From the NCBI GenBank assembly GCA_022315425.1, contig JAIUPT010000013.1, positions 744,001-808,000 on the forward strand: a DNA stretch of 64,000 bases. The letters are read 5' to 3'. The notes below the pieces were generated by a model, which saw only the letters and a program-made list of their open reading frames with translations, did no database searches and was not told where the DNA came from. This document shows, in pieces, positions 1-10,669 of this stretch. Position 1 is the first letter of the stretch. Every line of letters starts with the position of its first letter. The stretch comes from Pseudevernia furfuracea. Lineage: Eukaryota; Ascomycota; Lecanoromycetes; Lecanorales; Parmeliaceae. A program made the translations under genes and the position numbers.

Positions 1-2865
1 TATTCTTTCTTCGTCAGATATCTATAGAGAGTTTCAATTTTCGAGTCGAAGCGTTCTTAGAGCTCACTCTTCTTTATCTTTTACTGAGATCTGAAGAACT
101 ACTCGTCTTTTATCTCGTTTCTCTCTTAGCTTTCTTCGAATTCTCGTATTTTCTAGCTTCGTAACGAAGTGACTATCTCTAAGTGCTTGATTTCGAAGTA
201 CTGCTTAATTTATCGTGATCTAAAGAGAGAAAATCCCTATCTTCGCTTCGACGACTCTCTTATTGATGACTTTGTATATCTCGACTACTCTTCGCAGACA
301 TTTATTCTGTATAGTCTCTAGAGTCTTGACGTGAGATCGCTTGTTATCTCGAAGATCTCGTGATGTGTGTCACGTTGCTGCTGCGTATGTCATCGCTGAT
401 CGTACGACAGAGCTATACACTTGTCTTGCTTTGTTTAATGTGACGCCTCATGTTGAGACTGCAGTTATTGATAGTGCTCTGCATTGCGATTTCATCTTGA
501 TCTTGACTTCTCTAATATGAGATTCTCAACGAAGTTTGCCGTCGATCTGCAGTTTTAACACGCGAATATTAGTCTTTGACTTTGTCATTATAGAGTCTAG
601 GTCGACGCTGACTCTCATATTGAACTTCTCTGAACTTCTTGTCAGGTGAATTAGCTCGTATTTCTTTGACGCGAACGTCGCTTTATGAGTCTCTGTTCAT
701 TGCAGATAGATTTCGTGTGCTTTTCTAAGAGTCTCGCAGTTTGTCTCAGTGCTCTTCTCATATATTAATAGATAAATATCGTCAACGAATTCTTCTACTT
801 ACAGTTTCAACTTGATCTTCGTATATCTCTCAATCAAGAAAGCGTTGAAGAATAGAAAAAGAATAGACGACATCGAAGATCTCTATGAAATTCTCGTCTC
901 TGTAGACTTCAGTCTGCTTGTTATTCTTCTTAGAGTGAGAGAGATTTCTCTGTCAGTAAGAAAGTTTCTTATTTAGTTTATAATTAGCTTCGAGATCTTC
1001 TTCTGTCTAAGATTGTGAAGCAGACGATAATAAGAGACGTTATCGAAAGTCTTTATTATATCTAGTAAGAGAAGACTAGTAACTTTGTTCTTCTCACAAT
1101 CTCAGACTGTGTGCACTGCATCTATTATCGTTTTTAAAACTATCTTCGTAAATCTCTTTCTTCTAACTCTTATCTGTTTTGACGAAAGAAGATTATTATC
1201 TTTTACGTAATTATTAAGTTTGCGCGCAATTATTGTCTTCAGTGTCTTTTTCAGTGTACTTAAGAATATTATTAATTTATACGACTTCGGTTCGGAGTAG
1301 TTCTCCTTCTTTGGCTTTCTTAACACAATAATGTTAGTCTTACGAAACTTCTTAGAGTGATAACTCACGTTTACGCATGTCTGAAATAAGTGTCTAAACT
1401 TGGAGAGCAGCTTCTCTGTAACTAGTCTTAGAAAGCGATTTGACAGGCCATCTATCTCTGAAGCTTTGTCTGGTTTTGGTCTGAAGATAGTCTTGCGTAT
1501 CTCTTTCTTCGTGATCTGGCTATTCATTGACAGCGAAGAAGAATAGACTGCTTTTAGAATATCGGAGATATCTGTCTGAGGGGGAGAAGAAAAGAAAGTC
1601 TTTCTCAGAGCATTAACTTTTTCTTCAAACGTAGTGACTAAACTCTTCTCTGTTCTTCTTATTGACGGGAACTTCGATAGAGGCTTGAAATATGTGTTAT
1701 CGTTTCTCGCTTAGCTGACTATGTCTTAGATTTCTTTAAATGATTACGTCATCTCGTGTACTTCTCTGCGAAAGTGAAGAGTCTTGATCTTACTTATTAT
1801 CTTATTTCTCTTCTTGAGTGTCGCTCTTTATGCGTGTTTTACGTGCTCGTTACGACTAACTCGATATCGAGATATCTTAGTCTTCGCTTTCTTTGTTGCT
1901 AGACTGCACTCTTCGTCTCAGAATAACTTGTCTTTCTCTGACGACTTAGCTCACGATACTATGTTCTTTATTATCTTATTAAGTCCTCTATAGAGCAGAC
2001 TAACATAATTATCGATCTGCTTCGAATTTGCTAGAGAGTCTAGTGAGAGTGTCGCGTCTAGTGCTTAAGCTTCTTTAGCTATCTCTTCTGATTTTGTTAT
2101 CTTTTAAGCACGACGTCGTTGTTTCGAGACGCTCTTCGTTATTAGATCGAGCTTCGTGAGTATTAAAAGATGATTCGAGTTATGCTGCAGATTCGATTTT
2201 ATTTAATAACGAACTATTGTCTTCGTTATCTCTGAAGTAGTGAAGACTAGATCGATCGCACTCTTCTATTCTCGAGATCTTCACGTTACTGCTCTCTTTG
2301 ATAGAGCTAGATTTATTCTTTTCTCTGCAATTACTGCAATTAGATCGTTCGTCTCTTTATGATACGAGAATCTGTTAAAGTTATTTTAGCTAGAATAATG
2401 TAGATTGAAGTTCTCGAGCAAGAGATGCTTCTCAGACTTCTGCAGAAGCTCTAGAATCTGTGATAGACTAGAGAGGTTCTCTGTCGAGGATAGCGATGGG
2501 CTCGAATTGTAGATATTGTAAATTAAGAGTCTCTCGATTCGATTCGCTTGCTCTCTCTGTCTGGGTCGAATTCTCAGCGTACTTATATTCTTTGTCACGA
2601 ACTTCACATCTCAGTTCTTCGAGTTCAGTCTCTTGTTGATATAGAAGCACACTCTCGTATTCTTTCTCGAGCGATGTGTTAGATGAAACTGACTAGTCCC
2701 TGAGTTGTACGAGAATCCTATGTGCGAGTTGAAGCTTGATTCTTGAATCGCAAGTACGTCAGTATCTTGAATCTCTGCGTCTGCTAGCAAGGCAGTTATT
2801 GTTCTCAGTTCATTTCTTATATTGTACTGTAAGATTCTCAGCGTCGCGATATTCTTCATAGATCA
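1..2865 (-). pseudogene. LINE ORF2 pseudogene: endonuclease + reverse transcriptase
   Basis: The N-terminal part (about 2865 down to 2390) resembles the exonuclease-endonuclease-phosphatase domain, with ILQYNIRNE and LAIQESSFNSH standing for the usual LQYNV and IQEP signatures. The RT finger region (1527 down to 1102) carries KPDKASEIDGL and the following conserved LRKPKK and PKSY stretch. The RT catalytic box reads FVDD at 789-778 and is chemically intact. Downstream sequence to position 1 still reads like the LINE RT C-terminal region but contains stops. The frame is broken at several places between 1530 and 2390 and below 1100, so no functional enzyme is expected. The protein nicks target DNA and copies the RNA onto it in active relatives. 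Confidence 0.82.
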
Positions 2866-2899
2866 TCGTTGTCTGACATCTCTATATCTTCTTGATCTG

Positions 2900-4628
2900 T
2901 GATTACTTTTACTTGCTGTGCTGACTGCATAACGCTTATTATCTCTTTTAACGTTGAGTTATACGTTATCTCTCTAGGGGCGGAGATCTCGTTGATAGGG
3001 CTTTTCTATTAAGAGAAAGATTACGTGACCTTTTCGAGAGCACTCGATGCTGCGATTGTCTGTTATTTTAGCGCTTCAGCGACAATAGAGAATTAAAAGC
3101 GTGTCGTTGATCTCTCTACTCCCTGCTTGTCTCTCTACACACTCTAACTTCTTTTCTAAGTCTTTGACGTCTTTTTTAATTCGATTATCTCTGAGACTGT
3201 CTTTCTCTTCTTCTTTGAGTCTATTAATATAAATTCGTTATTTCTTTTTAGAGGTGTCGAAGATAATCTCTTTCTTAGCGACCTATATAGTAGAAACTTA
3301 ATCGCTATTCTCTAACGCGTTCTCTGAGCTTCTCTAACCCTTACTGAGTAGATCTTCTCGTACGTTGCGTGATTTATGCCCTCGCAGTCAGCGTAGACCT
3401 TTGACGCCCCTAACGTCTTCTTCTGATAACTGCGTATGTCATAATCTTGACTGCATTCTGCGCAGCGCGTAGGGTTTGAACACTCTCTAGTTATATGTCT
3501 CTGTTTCTAACAGTTATAACATTACATAACTGTTGTTATCTAATCAAATCTTTTCACTCTCTTCATCTCACTTGTCTCGATTAGATGCTTTTTAATAAGG
3601 TCGTCAGTTATTTCCGTCGTCGCGACGTGCAGTATCAAAGAGAAGTATAGCTTTCTTTCTCTTTCTTCTATCGCGTCAACGTCGTAACATTATCGTGTCT
3701 TAACTATCTCGAGTTCTGAGTGCAGACTTCGATTCTCTATCTCTATTCTTTTCTTGATAACAGTCTAATTGTCTATATCGAATTTCGAAACTCTTATCTC
3801 GTGAATCATTACTGAGAAGGACTTTCTCACTACTACTATCGAGTTATATATCTCTGACACTCATCTCGTGTCTTTCTCGAGAGCCTCTCTGACCTCTTGC
3901 GTAGTCGTCTGCAGTAATAGATCTTCGCTTCGAAGCCTGTTCACTGTAACGATCTGCCCTAACGGGGTATGCTTCTGTTTATTCTTGAAGGCGACGAGAA
4001 TTCTCTCGCTCTTCATCTTCTTCATTGTCACTCTTTTCTTCTTCCTGTGTATGACTATCAAGATCTAACGCTTCTTTCTCGTGTCCTCGATCTCGAACGA
4101 TATTAGACGTGAGGCTGACCCCGTTGCTCCGTTTGCTGCTGATTCGAACGGGTTTCCCTATGCCCAGCTTCCTACTGGGGATCTATTCCGCGTGAGAGTA
4201 CTTCCTCAGCTGTCGTAGCCCCCTCGTGAGCCCTGTTTCTTACTCTTTCTCTGACGTTCTCCGTCAGCTTTCTATATGTATGCTTTGGCCTGGCCTATGC
4301 TCCCCTGAAGCACCTTTCAAGTTGACGCGTTTAGATCCTCGTACGACGTGTTTTCTATGGCCTCTAGGGTCGCAATAGCCGCAGTTGCCTGTTTCTTCGC
4401 GTTTTCCACGTGTAGGCTTGCTCTTCGTTCGTTGCTATTTGTTAGTGACGACGACATCCTTCCCGTCGCGTCCCCGTGTCCCCCTCCTTCTCCGCCTCCG
4501 CGCCGGCGACGCTCCCCTCTCTCATCGGCAGCATAGCCTGCTGCTATTGCCCCAGTTGTCTCCTCCTTGCGTTTCTCAAACGCTTCGCTACCTGTCATTT
4601 TTCGACTCATCTCCTTAATTATTAACAT
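2900..4628 (-). pseudogene. LINE ORF1 (gag-like RNA-binding) pseudogene
   Basis: An ATG at 4628 opens a 103-residue frame rich in Glu, Arg and Gly with a predicted helical, alanine-rich stretch (QATAAIATLEAIE). Further downstream, near 3540-3400, a decayed frame reads CYNC..., H..., C followed by RCAECS, which is a CCHC zinc knuckle plus a second Cys pair as in Tad1 ORF1 proteins. Stops and frame breaks separate the two parts. The ATG-proximal part has unmutated CpG-rich sequence, while the knuckle region has TAG/TAA where Gln is expected. The exact 3' end of ORF1 is not defined, so the lower boundary is approximate. Confidence 0.7.
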
Positions 4629-4640
4629 TAAGTTAAAATG

Positions 4641-5290
4641 TCACCACATTAACATCTTACTTTGAATGTTATGTCTATTCAAAGATATATAAACGATATT
4701 ATGATTTTCTTAAAAATCTTAGCGAAGCATATCTCATATCTGCGAAAAGTCTTTATACTCTTTTAACGCGTAATTGTTACACTTAAGTCTTTCAAGTTAT
4801 TCTTAAATTATTTTAATATATAACTTTTAGAACAACGTGTGAATTCTTTCGAATTATTTATCTCTACTAAACGTCTTGCTGTTATTATTAAGCTCAAGTT
4901 TTTACACACTCTCGTCGCTCTCGAGACTTATCTTAAAATAATTAAATATCTACGAAATTACATTATCTGATACGCTTAAATTGTTAAATTCTTATAAGAT
5001 TATAAGACGAAACTATTAAAGTCTTTCTCGAAGGGCGATCGAGAGCGAAAGTTTTTATTATTATTATTTATTTGATTAACTCTATCGACGAGAAATTGAA
5101 GTCTTTTATAATTCTTTAAGATATTCTTAATAGATCTAATTACTTTATTTATTTTAATTCTTATTAAATGCTTTACATCGATATTAACGTCTCAAAGAAC
5201 TTCGAATTTAGAATAATAGTCTATCATAACTAAGAAGAAGTCTTAGACTCTAAAAAGAAACTATAATAAGATTTAAAGCAATTTAAAAAG
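4641..5290. other. AT-rich decayed sequence without a recognisable gene
   Basis: No open frame or RNA gene is visible. Positions 4646-4678 are identical over 33 bases to the reverse complement of 28267-28299, in the leader of copia family B, so part of this stretch may be a fragment of a family B leader into which the LINE inserted. The sequence near 5030-5290 leads into a Ty3/gypsy RNase H-like region. Confidence 0.4.
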
Positions 5291-5681
5291 GTTCGTAAGA
5301 CCTTCGAAAGAGAACTATAACAAGCTTTAATTCGATCTAAAGTCTCTTATAGCTCGATCGACTACACTACGACGAAGAATCATATTAAAATTCGTTTCAT
5401 AATGTTTTTTAATAGATTATTTATTAATATCGAAAAGAATTATTAATCTATCGAATTAGAGATAGCGAAACTTATATAAATAACAAGAAAAATTCGTTAT
5501 CTTATTAAATTTAATAAATCGAGAATAATAATTTATATTAATCACTTCGCTACTATAAATATCGCTAGATAAGAAAGTCTAACAACGATATTATATAACG
5601 AGAACGTCGTAAAACTTCTCTTTGTTCTAAAGAAAATCGTTATAACTATTAATGCACTCGTTATCTCTATTATCAAAGACT
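5291..5681 (+). pseudogene. Ty3/gypsy pol fragment (RNase H domain)
   Basis: The plus-strand frame with stops reads KNY-stop-SIELEIAKLI and RYLIKFNKSRIIIYINHF, matching the Ty3/gypsy RNase H core (usually KNYWPTELEVAGLVW and VYTDHSA) after reversing G-to-A and C-to-T decay. It ends abruptly at the LTR of a family A copia fragment. A separate RNase H domain occurs further right (about 7930-8270) after an RT, so this piece belongs to a second, mostly lost gypsy copy rather than the same reading frame. Confidence 0.65.
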
Positions 5682-5803
5682 TGTCAAGAATAGGTGATAG
5701 AACACTTAGTTGTTAACTATAAAATGCTATAAGAGTAAAGAGCGACTATGAGGATACGCCTTAACGCATTACGTGATCATGTCACGTAACTCGAATTTTG
5801 ATA
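5682..5803 (-). repeat. LTR of copia family A copy 0 (3' LTR)
   Basis: It is the same 122-bp length as the other family A LTRs and is recognisable by the pattern aataggtgatagaacactta. Several G-to-A and C-to-T changes distinguish it from the cleaner LTRs. Confidence 0.85.
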
Positions 5804-5937
5804 CTTCTCTTCGCTCGTATACTCAAAAATAGAAAATACGATTTTCGAACTTTGCGACGTAAGAAACCTTAATCGAATTAGCGCGATATTCGAATCATCA
5901 AAGTAAAAAGAAGATAATCGAGCGAGAAAAGTTCTGC

Positions 5938-6142
5938 GTCGAATTATCGAAATAAGTTTAACGTCGAATTGTTAAGATGAAATCCAGTGTCGAATTGCTA
6001 AAGTGAGTCTAGCGCCGAGTGACTAGAGTGAAAAATCGGCGTCGAATTGTCGAAGTGAGTCTAGCGTCGGGTGACTAAGGTGAAAAACAGCGTCGAATTG
6101 TTAAAGTGAGTCTAGCGCCGGGTTGCTAGCGTGAAAAACACC
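5938..6142. repeat. 51-bp tandem repeat, four copies
   Basis: Units start at 5938, 5989, 6041 and 6092, each beginning with gtcgaattg or a close variant and ending in tgaaaaacagc-like sequence. The array lies inside an insertion of roughly 270 bp in the 3' non-coding region of copia copy 0 that the other family A copies lack. The insertion is flanked by a repeated aaaagtRaagaa-like motif, suggesting that it arose by duplication at that site. No coding role is apparent. Confidence 0.75.
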
Positions 6143-7109
6143 TCTCTTATCTTATATCTCACCCTCCCTTTCTTATTCTCTCATGATTGAAATTCGAGTG
6201 ACAAAAGTAAAGAAATCAAATTCTAAAAACGACTATATCAAATTCGAAGACATATAAAAATTCGTTTTGATTCTTTATACAAATTTTTCATTTTTCGAAA
6301 AAAGGCGATTTTTGAAAATTTTCTTTGAAATAGATCTAATGCATATCAAAAATCGATTAAAACATGGTCGATGAATATATGAGAGAGTGAAACAAGAATA
6401 AAAGGAAATCTTATAGTCACATACGACTAACAGTAAGACTCTCGAGACCGTTTCTAAAATAGATTAATGATATGATATAGTATTAAGACATCGAACGAGA
6501 TTCGAAAGTATAATATTCATTCAGAGATCATGATAACAATAACGATAATACGTCGACGACAGTTGCGATCATTAAGAATAAATATATAAGACTCAAACGA
6601 GATCTAAGAATTTAATATATAGAGACAATCGCTTTTCTAAAGTTAACAACTTCAAATAAAAATCAAAAGACGCTAAAAAAAGACGTCGAAAGAATATTGA
6701 GAATTAGAGATAAGAGATATCGAAAAAATATTAAAGATTTGACGTTTATAGATAAGATAAATAACGTCACTTTCTTGAAATTAACGAATTTAGATTAAAA
6801 GTAAGAGCGTTAAGAATTAGTCGTTAACGCTGAGAGACTTCTTTAAAACTAGCGACTTCAGATTAAAAGTAAAAGCGTTAAGAATCAGTTCTTGACGCTA
6901 AGAGAATATTTTGAGATTGATTTCATTTAAGAATATCGCGAAAGATAACGAATTTGTCGAGACAGAGAGCTTTGATAAAATCGTCGATTATTTATTTATT
7001 CGTGAACACGAATTATACATTTACGATATTATTATTGACTTTTCTGCGCACGAAGTGATAAGCGATATTAATATGCTTAATGCGAGCATAAAACTAAGCG
7101 TTTTTTGCT

Positions 7110-10030
7110 AGAATATTCGTAATATAAAGACAGATATCTAATAATAATAATAAAAGATCGTATCGTCGTAAATATTTAAGATCTTAATAAAATTACGAAA
7201 TCTAATTTCTATCTCTTATCGCTAAAGTTAGATATTACTTTCGTTATAATAAAATTCTTATACATCTTTATAATAAATAATAACGATTATTTTTATTAAT
7301 TTCTCGTGCGTTACAAAGATAGATATAAGCTTATAATAATATCTTATCGAGAATAGAAATAATATAACGTTACTCTTATAAGATATAAAAAATCATCGTT
7401 ATACGTATAACGTCAGACAAACAAGATTCTTCGTTTACTTCGAGACTTTATTAAAGTATACGTCGATAATATAATCGCGTTCTCGAAGACATTAATATAA
7501 CATCTTAAGTATTTACGTAAAATATTTAATCTCTTTCGAGAACGTCGCATTACTCTTAATCTTAAGAAGTCTTTTTTAGATTATTCTTTCGTGATTCTAT
7601 TAGAATAAAAAGTGAATTTTTTAAATCTATTTATTTCGAAAGAAAGTTAACAATTATTATATTACTTCACTTTTTTAAATCGCTACGTGAACTCGAAACC
7701 TTTTTAAAACTCATAAAATAACTGTGATTCTTTATTTCTCGTTATGCTCAACGTGTTAATTCGTTATAATAACGAAAAACGAATCTCACGAAGAAACTTC
7801 TTAAGAAATTTAAAGAATATACTCGTAAACGACAGTCTTATACTTTTTACTACGAGCTTACGAAAGTAAAAGTTAAGTTTTTTAAGAATCTATAAAAAGC
7901 TTTTATTAACTTAATCTTTTTTATTTATTTCGACTTAAGCAGACGTCTCTATATCGATCTAAACGCTTTTAAGAAATAAGATTTAATAATCGTGATCTAT
8001 TATATAATAAAGAACTTTAATAATTAAAAGTCCTACCACCCATTCTTGACATTTTTTTCGCACGAACGTGCAATTTATCTTATTTTTTAATAAAATATTA
8101 AATTAAGCGAAGTAGAACTATTAATCAACGAAGCTAAAAGTCGTTAATATAATATAAATAATCAAGAAAGTACGACACATAATGAGGTTTATTAAAAAAT
8201 CATTAACCGTAATGTATACGAATCACTCTATCGCGATATCAATTTTATGACAAATTAATTTAATAACATCGAGCATAGACAAGCTTAATTTGCGACTTAT
8301 TCGTGCTTTTTAATATCTATCGATATTCGATCTTTCGATTCGTTGTAAGATTAACAAAACGAACATAGGATTAGATATACTTTTTCGACTTTAAGAATCT
8401 GTTTTCGTAATAAAGAATAATCTCGAGATGTTAAAAGCTTTATATAAACAAGTAATAAAAATTTCTATTTATAAGAATTATTCTCTATCGAAATCTTATA
8501 TTATCTATTATATTATTTTAATAGAAATATCTAATGACTTTAAGACACGATTCTTTAAGTACATTAAAAATAAGCAATGAGTCAAGATTCTTTGAGTGAT
8601 AAAGATAGTCGAAGAGACTAATATCTTAGATCGATTTAAAGAAGTCTTTTTATTAATATATGATTTTATTATTAAAATAAGAGATTCTTCGTAACAATCA
8701 AAATCTATTGTCAAATAAAAAGATAATTTAAGTAATAATCGAATTAATCTACGATTTAAGTTAAGAGACGAATTAATTTATTATACGAACACCGATAACG
8801 ATAAAGAGAAATTATATATTCTTAATTTATTAAAGAAAAACATCTTTGAGCTAACACATAATCGTTAGCATCACGACGAATTTCATAAAACTTATAATCG
8901 AATCGTCGATTTCGTCTATATAAGATATTTAATAAAGTATTTACGAATTTATATAAATTAATACTCAAAATATAAGCTCAATTAAATTAAGCGTTATAAA
9001 TCTTACGAAAGCATAATCTCTATTGATCGATCAGAAATTTTATTTTATATCATGATTATAGATTTCATAGTGACGCTTTTAATAATCGTTAATGAATACG
9101 ATTACTTACTTATAGTAACAGATAAGTTTTTTAAGCGTGTTTTAATAATATTAAAAAAAACGATTTATATCGTTACGAAATGAGTCGATCTTTTATTAAT
9201 TAGTCTATCACAGTCTAATTAAAGTATTTCATTAATTATTATTAACGATCGAGATTTCAAGTTTATGTTAGAATTTTAATAGACAATCTTTAAGAAGCTT
9301 AAAACAAAAGTTCTCGTCTTTACGATCTGATATTCATAAATTAATAAATAATTCGAGCGTACGAATTAGATTATAGAGATCGTTCTTCGATACTTTATTA
9401 TCACAAATTTCGAAACTAATTAAACATACGTGTTATTCTATCTTATGAATAGTCTTAACAACTTTAAGAATTAATTTATAAAAGTGTTATCAAATAAGAT
9501 ACTTTACGAATTCAACGTTCGAGATATTCTTAAGCTTTTAATCGAATTATCTTAAGAAGACTTTAATCGTCTGCGATAATTAAAGAGAGAATAAATCGAA
9601 GAATTTATAATCTTTATTAATATTATAATCAAAATATATTACGATAAATCTTATATGTTAATTAGTTTATTTAAAGAAAGTAAGACTTATTTACGTCTAT
9701 ATCATAACTATAAAATCTTTAAACTTATTAATTATAAGCTTCATAATCAAGGTGTCGAATCGTTTGAGATTCTTAAGAAGATGAGTAAGCTCGCTTATCG
9801 TCTAAAACTTTTATCGTTAATGAAAATATACTTTATGATTTTTATAACACAGCTGAAATCTAATAAAGACGAGAATCTTTATACGCGCGATCGAATAATC
9901 GCTATATCAGAGATCAAAAAAAGACGATATTATTACGAATATCTTCGAAATCGAGACTCTATTAGAAAAGCAGATTTCTCGAAATAAGATTTAATATCTA
10001 ATCAAGTAAAAAAACTACGATAACGAATAT
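7110..10030 (+). pseudogene. Ty3/gypsy pol pseudogene (RT, RNase H, integrase)
   Basis: The RT is readable from about 7170 (LNKITKSN, YFYQF, YKLII). The catalytic box at 7459-7470 reads YVDN instead of YVDD, a G-to-A change that would abolish activity, and is followed by IIAFSKT and RRITLN.KKSF, typical of fungal gypsy RT. RNase H spans about 7930-8270. The integrase core from about 9070 shows the usual TDKF, NDRDFKFM and ERTN landmarks. A 110-residue open piece at 9655-9987 holds the C-terminal YKLHNQ..GP-like/AYRLKL module. Many TAA/TAG stops occur at former Gln codons. No complete enzyme can be made. Confidence 0.85.
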
Positions 10031-10237
10031 AATGTTTAATACGATATCGATAATTGAAAGAATATTATAAAGTTGCTCGAGAAATATAAATCATAACAAC
10101 GAGAACGATTTTTAAAAATATTTAAAAGAAATCGAAAGTCAAAGATCTAGTCTTTTCGCGTCTCGTCGAGATAAACGTTAAACGAATTATCGACGAGACG
10201 TAACGATTTTATTAATCGAAAATTATCGAAGACATAC

Positions 10238-10503
10238 TGTTCGGGCCTTCCGCGACGAAATAAAACCGTCACATAACGATACTTTACTAGTCATATTTCG
10301 GTTACAGTCGTATAATCATCATATCACCATCTATAACTCCGTTCATAAACACGTCGTATAACCTCTAATAGTTGCGTAACGGTTATATAACGGTTATATT
10401 AATATAAAGCCTTCTTCGTTATTTAGGAAGGTGCTATACTTGAAAAAAAATTCTAATTCTCGCAATTATTCATAGCAGTCACTACAGCCATAGCGATGCA
10501 CGC
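10238..10503 (+). repeat. Ty3/gypsy 3' LTR, partial
   Basis: It starts tgttcgggccttccgcg and matches the start and the later part of the LTR at 32142-33318 (shared tagttgcgtaacg and ggtgctatacttgaaaaaa), with a divergent middle. It is interrupted at 10504 by copia copy 1, just as the minisatellite-like cagcagtcac sequence begins. Confidence 0.7.
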
Positions 10504-10625
10504 TGTCAAAATTCGGGTCACGTGACATGGTCACGTGATGCGCTAAGGCGCATCCTCATAGTCGCTCTTTACTCTCGTAGCATTCTATAGTTAACAACTA
10601 AGTGTTCTATCACCTATTCTTGACA
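10504..10625 (+). repeat. 5' LTR of copia family A copy 1
   Basis: The LTR is 122 bp, from tgtcaaaattcgggtcacg to attcttgaca, with TG...CA ends. It is almost free of the transitions that riddle the interior and is the reference sequence for recognising the other LTRs in the window. Confidence 0.92.
10518..10554 (+). promoter_or_regulatory. LTR palindromes: two TCACGTGA boxes and a hairpin
   Basis: The U3-like part of the LTR holds TCACGTGA at 10518-10525 and 10531-10538, the palindromic site bound by bHLH factors of the Cbf1/USF type in fungi and animals. A perfect 7-bp stem with a TAAG loop (gatgcgc / gcgcatc) follows at 10537-10554. The same arrangement is kept in copies 2, 4 and 6; in copy 3 the 5' LTR has TCACGCGA for the first box. 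A regulatory function is inferred from the motif only. Confidence 0.5.
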
Positions 10626-10637
10626 GGTTATGAGCCC
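10626..10637 (+). other. Primer-binding site for initiator tRNA-Met (half-tRNA type)
   Basis: Directly after the LTR, ggttatgagccc is the exact complement of the anticodon stem-loop core GGGCTCATAACC of eukaryotic initiator tRNA-Met. This matches the internal (half-tRNA) priming known for Drosophila copia rather than priming from the tRNA 3' CCA end. Confidence 0.8.
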
Positions 10638-10669
10638 GAGCTTGCTCGGCGACTGTTTCACTTATACCC

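Larger units (their letters stand above)
1..4640 (-). mobile_element. Tad1-like LINE (non-LTR retrotransposon), RIP-decayed, cut by window edge
   Basis: Read on the minus strand, this element has an ORF1 with a zinc knuckle, then an apurinic-type endonuclease, then a reverse transcriptase, which is the order of fungal Tad1/I-clade LINEs. Its 3' end lies beyond the left edge. The 5' end is near 4640, just upstream of the ORF1 start codon at 4628. Stop codons interrupt ORF2 and the middle of ORF1, mostly at former Gln or Trp codons. The first part of ORF1 (about 4090-4628) is visibly richer in G and C and still open, so decay is uneven along the element. Family assignment is by motif and residue pattern recognised by eye. 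Confidence 0.85.
5682..7105 (-). mobile_element. Copia family A, copy 0: 3' fragment
   Basis: The fragment begins with a 122-bp LTR (5682-5803), followed by the decayed purine tract, the long 3' non-coding region and the end of pol (RNase H). The pol stop lies at about 6885-6887 and homology ends near 7105, where gypsy RT sequence begins. The 5' two thirds of the element and the 5' LTR are missing. This is the most decayed family A copy: even its LTR has lost the terminal CA (now TA on the complementary reading) and the two CACGTG palindromes are partly mutated. The plus-strand open frame at 6911-7111 is only an antisense shadow of RNase H. Confidence 0.8.
7106..10503 (+). mobile_element. Ty3/gypsy retrotransposon, 5'-truncated and RIP-decayed
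   Basis: In order on the plus strand, RT, RNase H, integrase with a GPY/F-type C-terminal module, and the start of a 3' LTR are recognisable. The RT-RNase H-IN order defines Ty3/gypsy. The left end is joined to copia copy 0 and the right end is cut inside the LTR by the 5' LTR of copia copy 1. Gag and protease are absent. Confidence 0.85.

Noticed and set aside
1784..1993. Hydrophobic plus-strand open frame in the LINE
   Set aside because: It is antisense to ORF2, short and unsupported by any motif.
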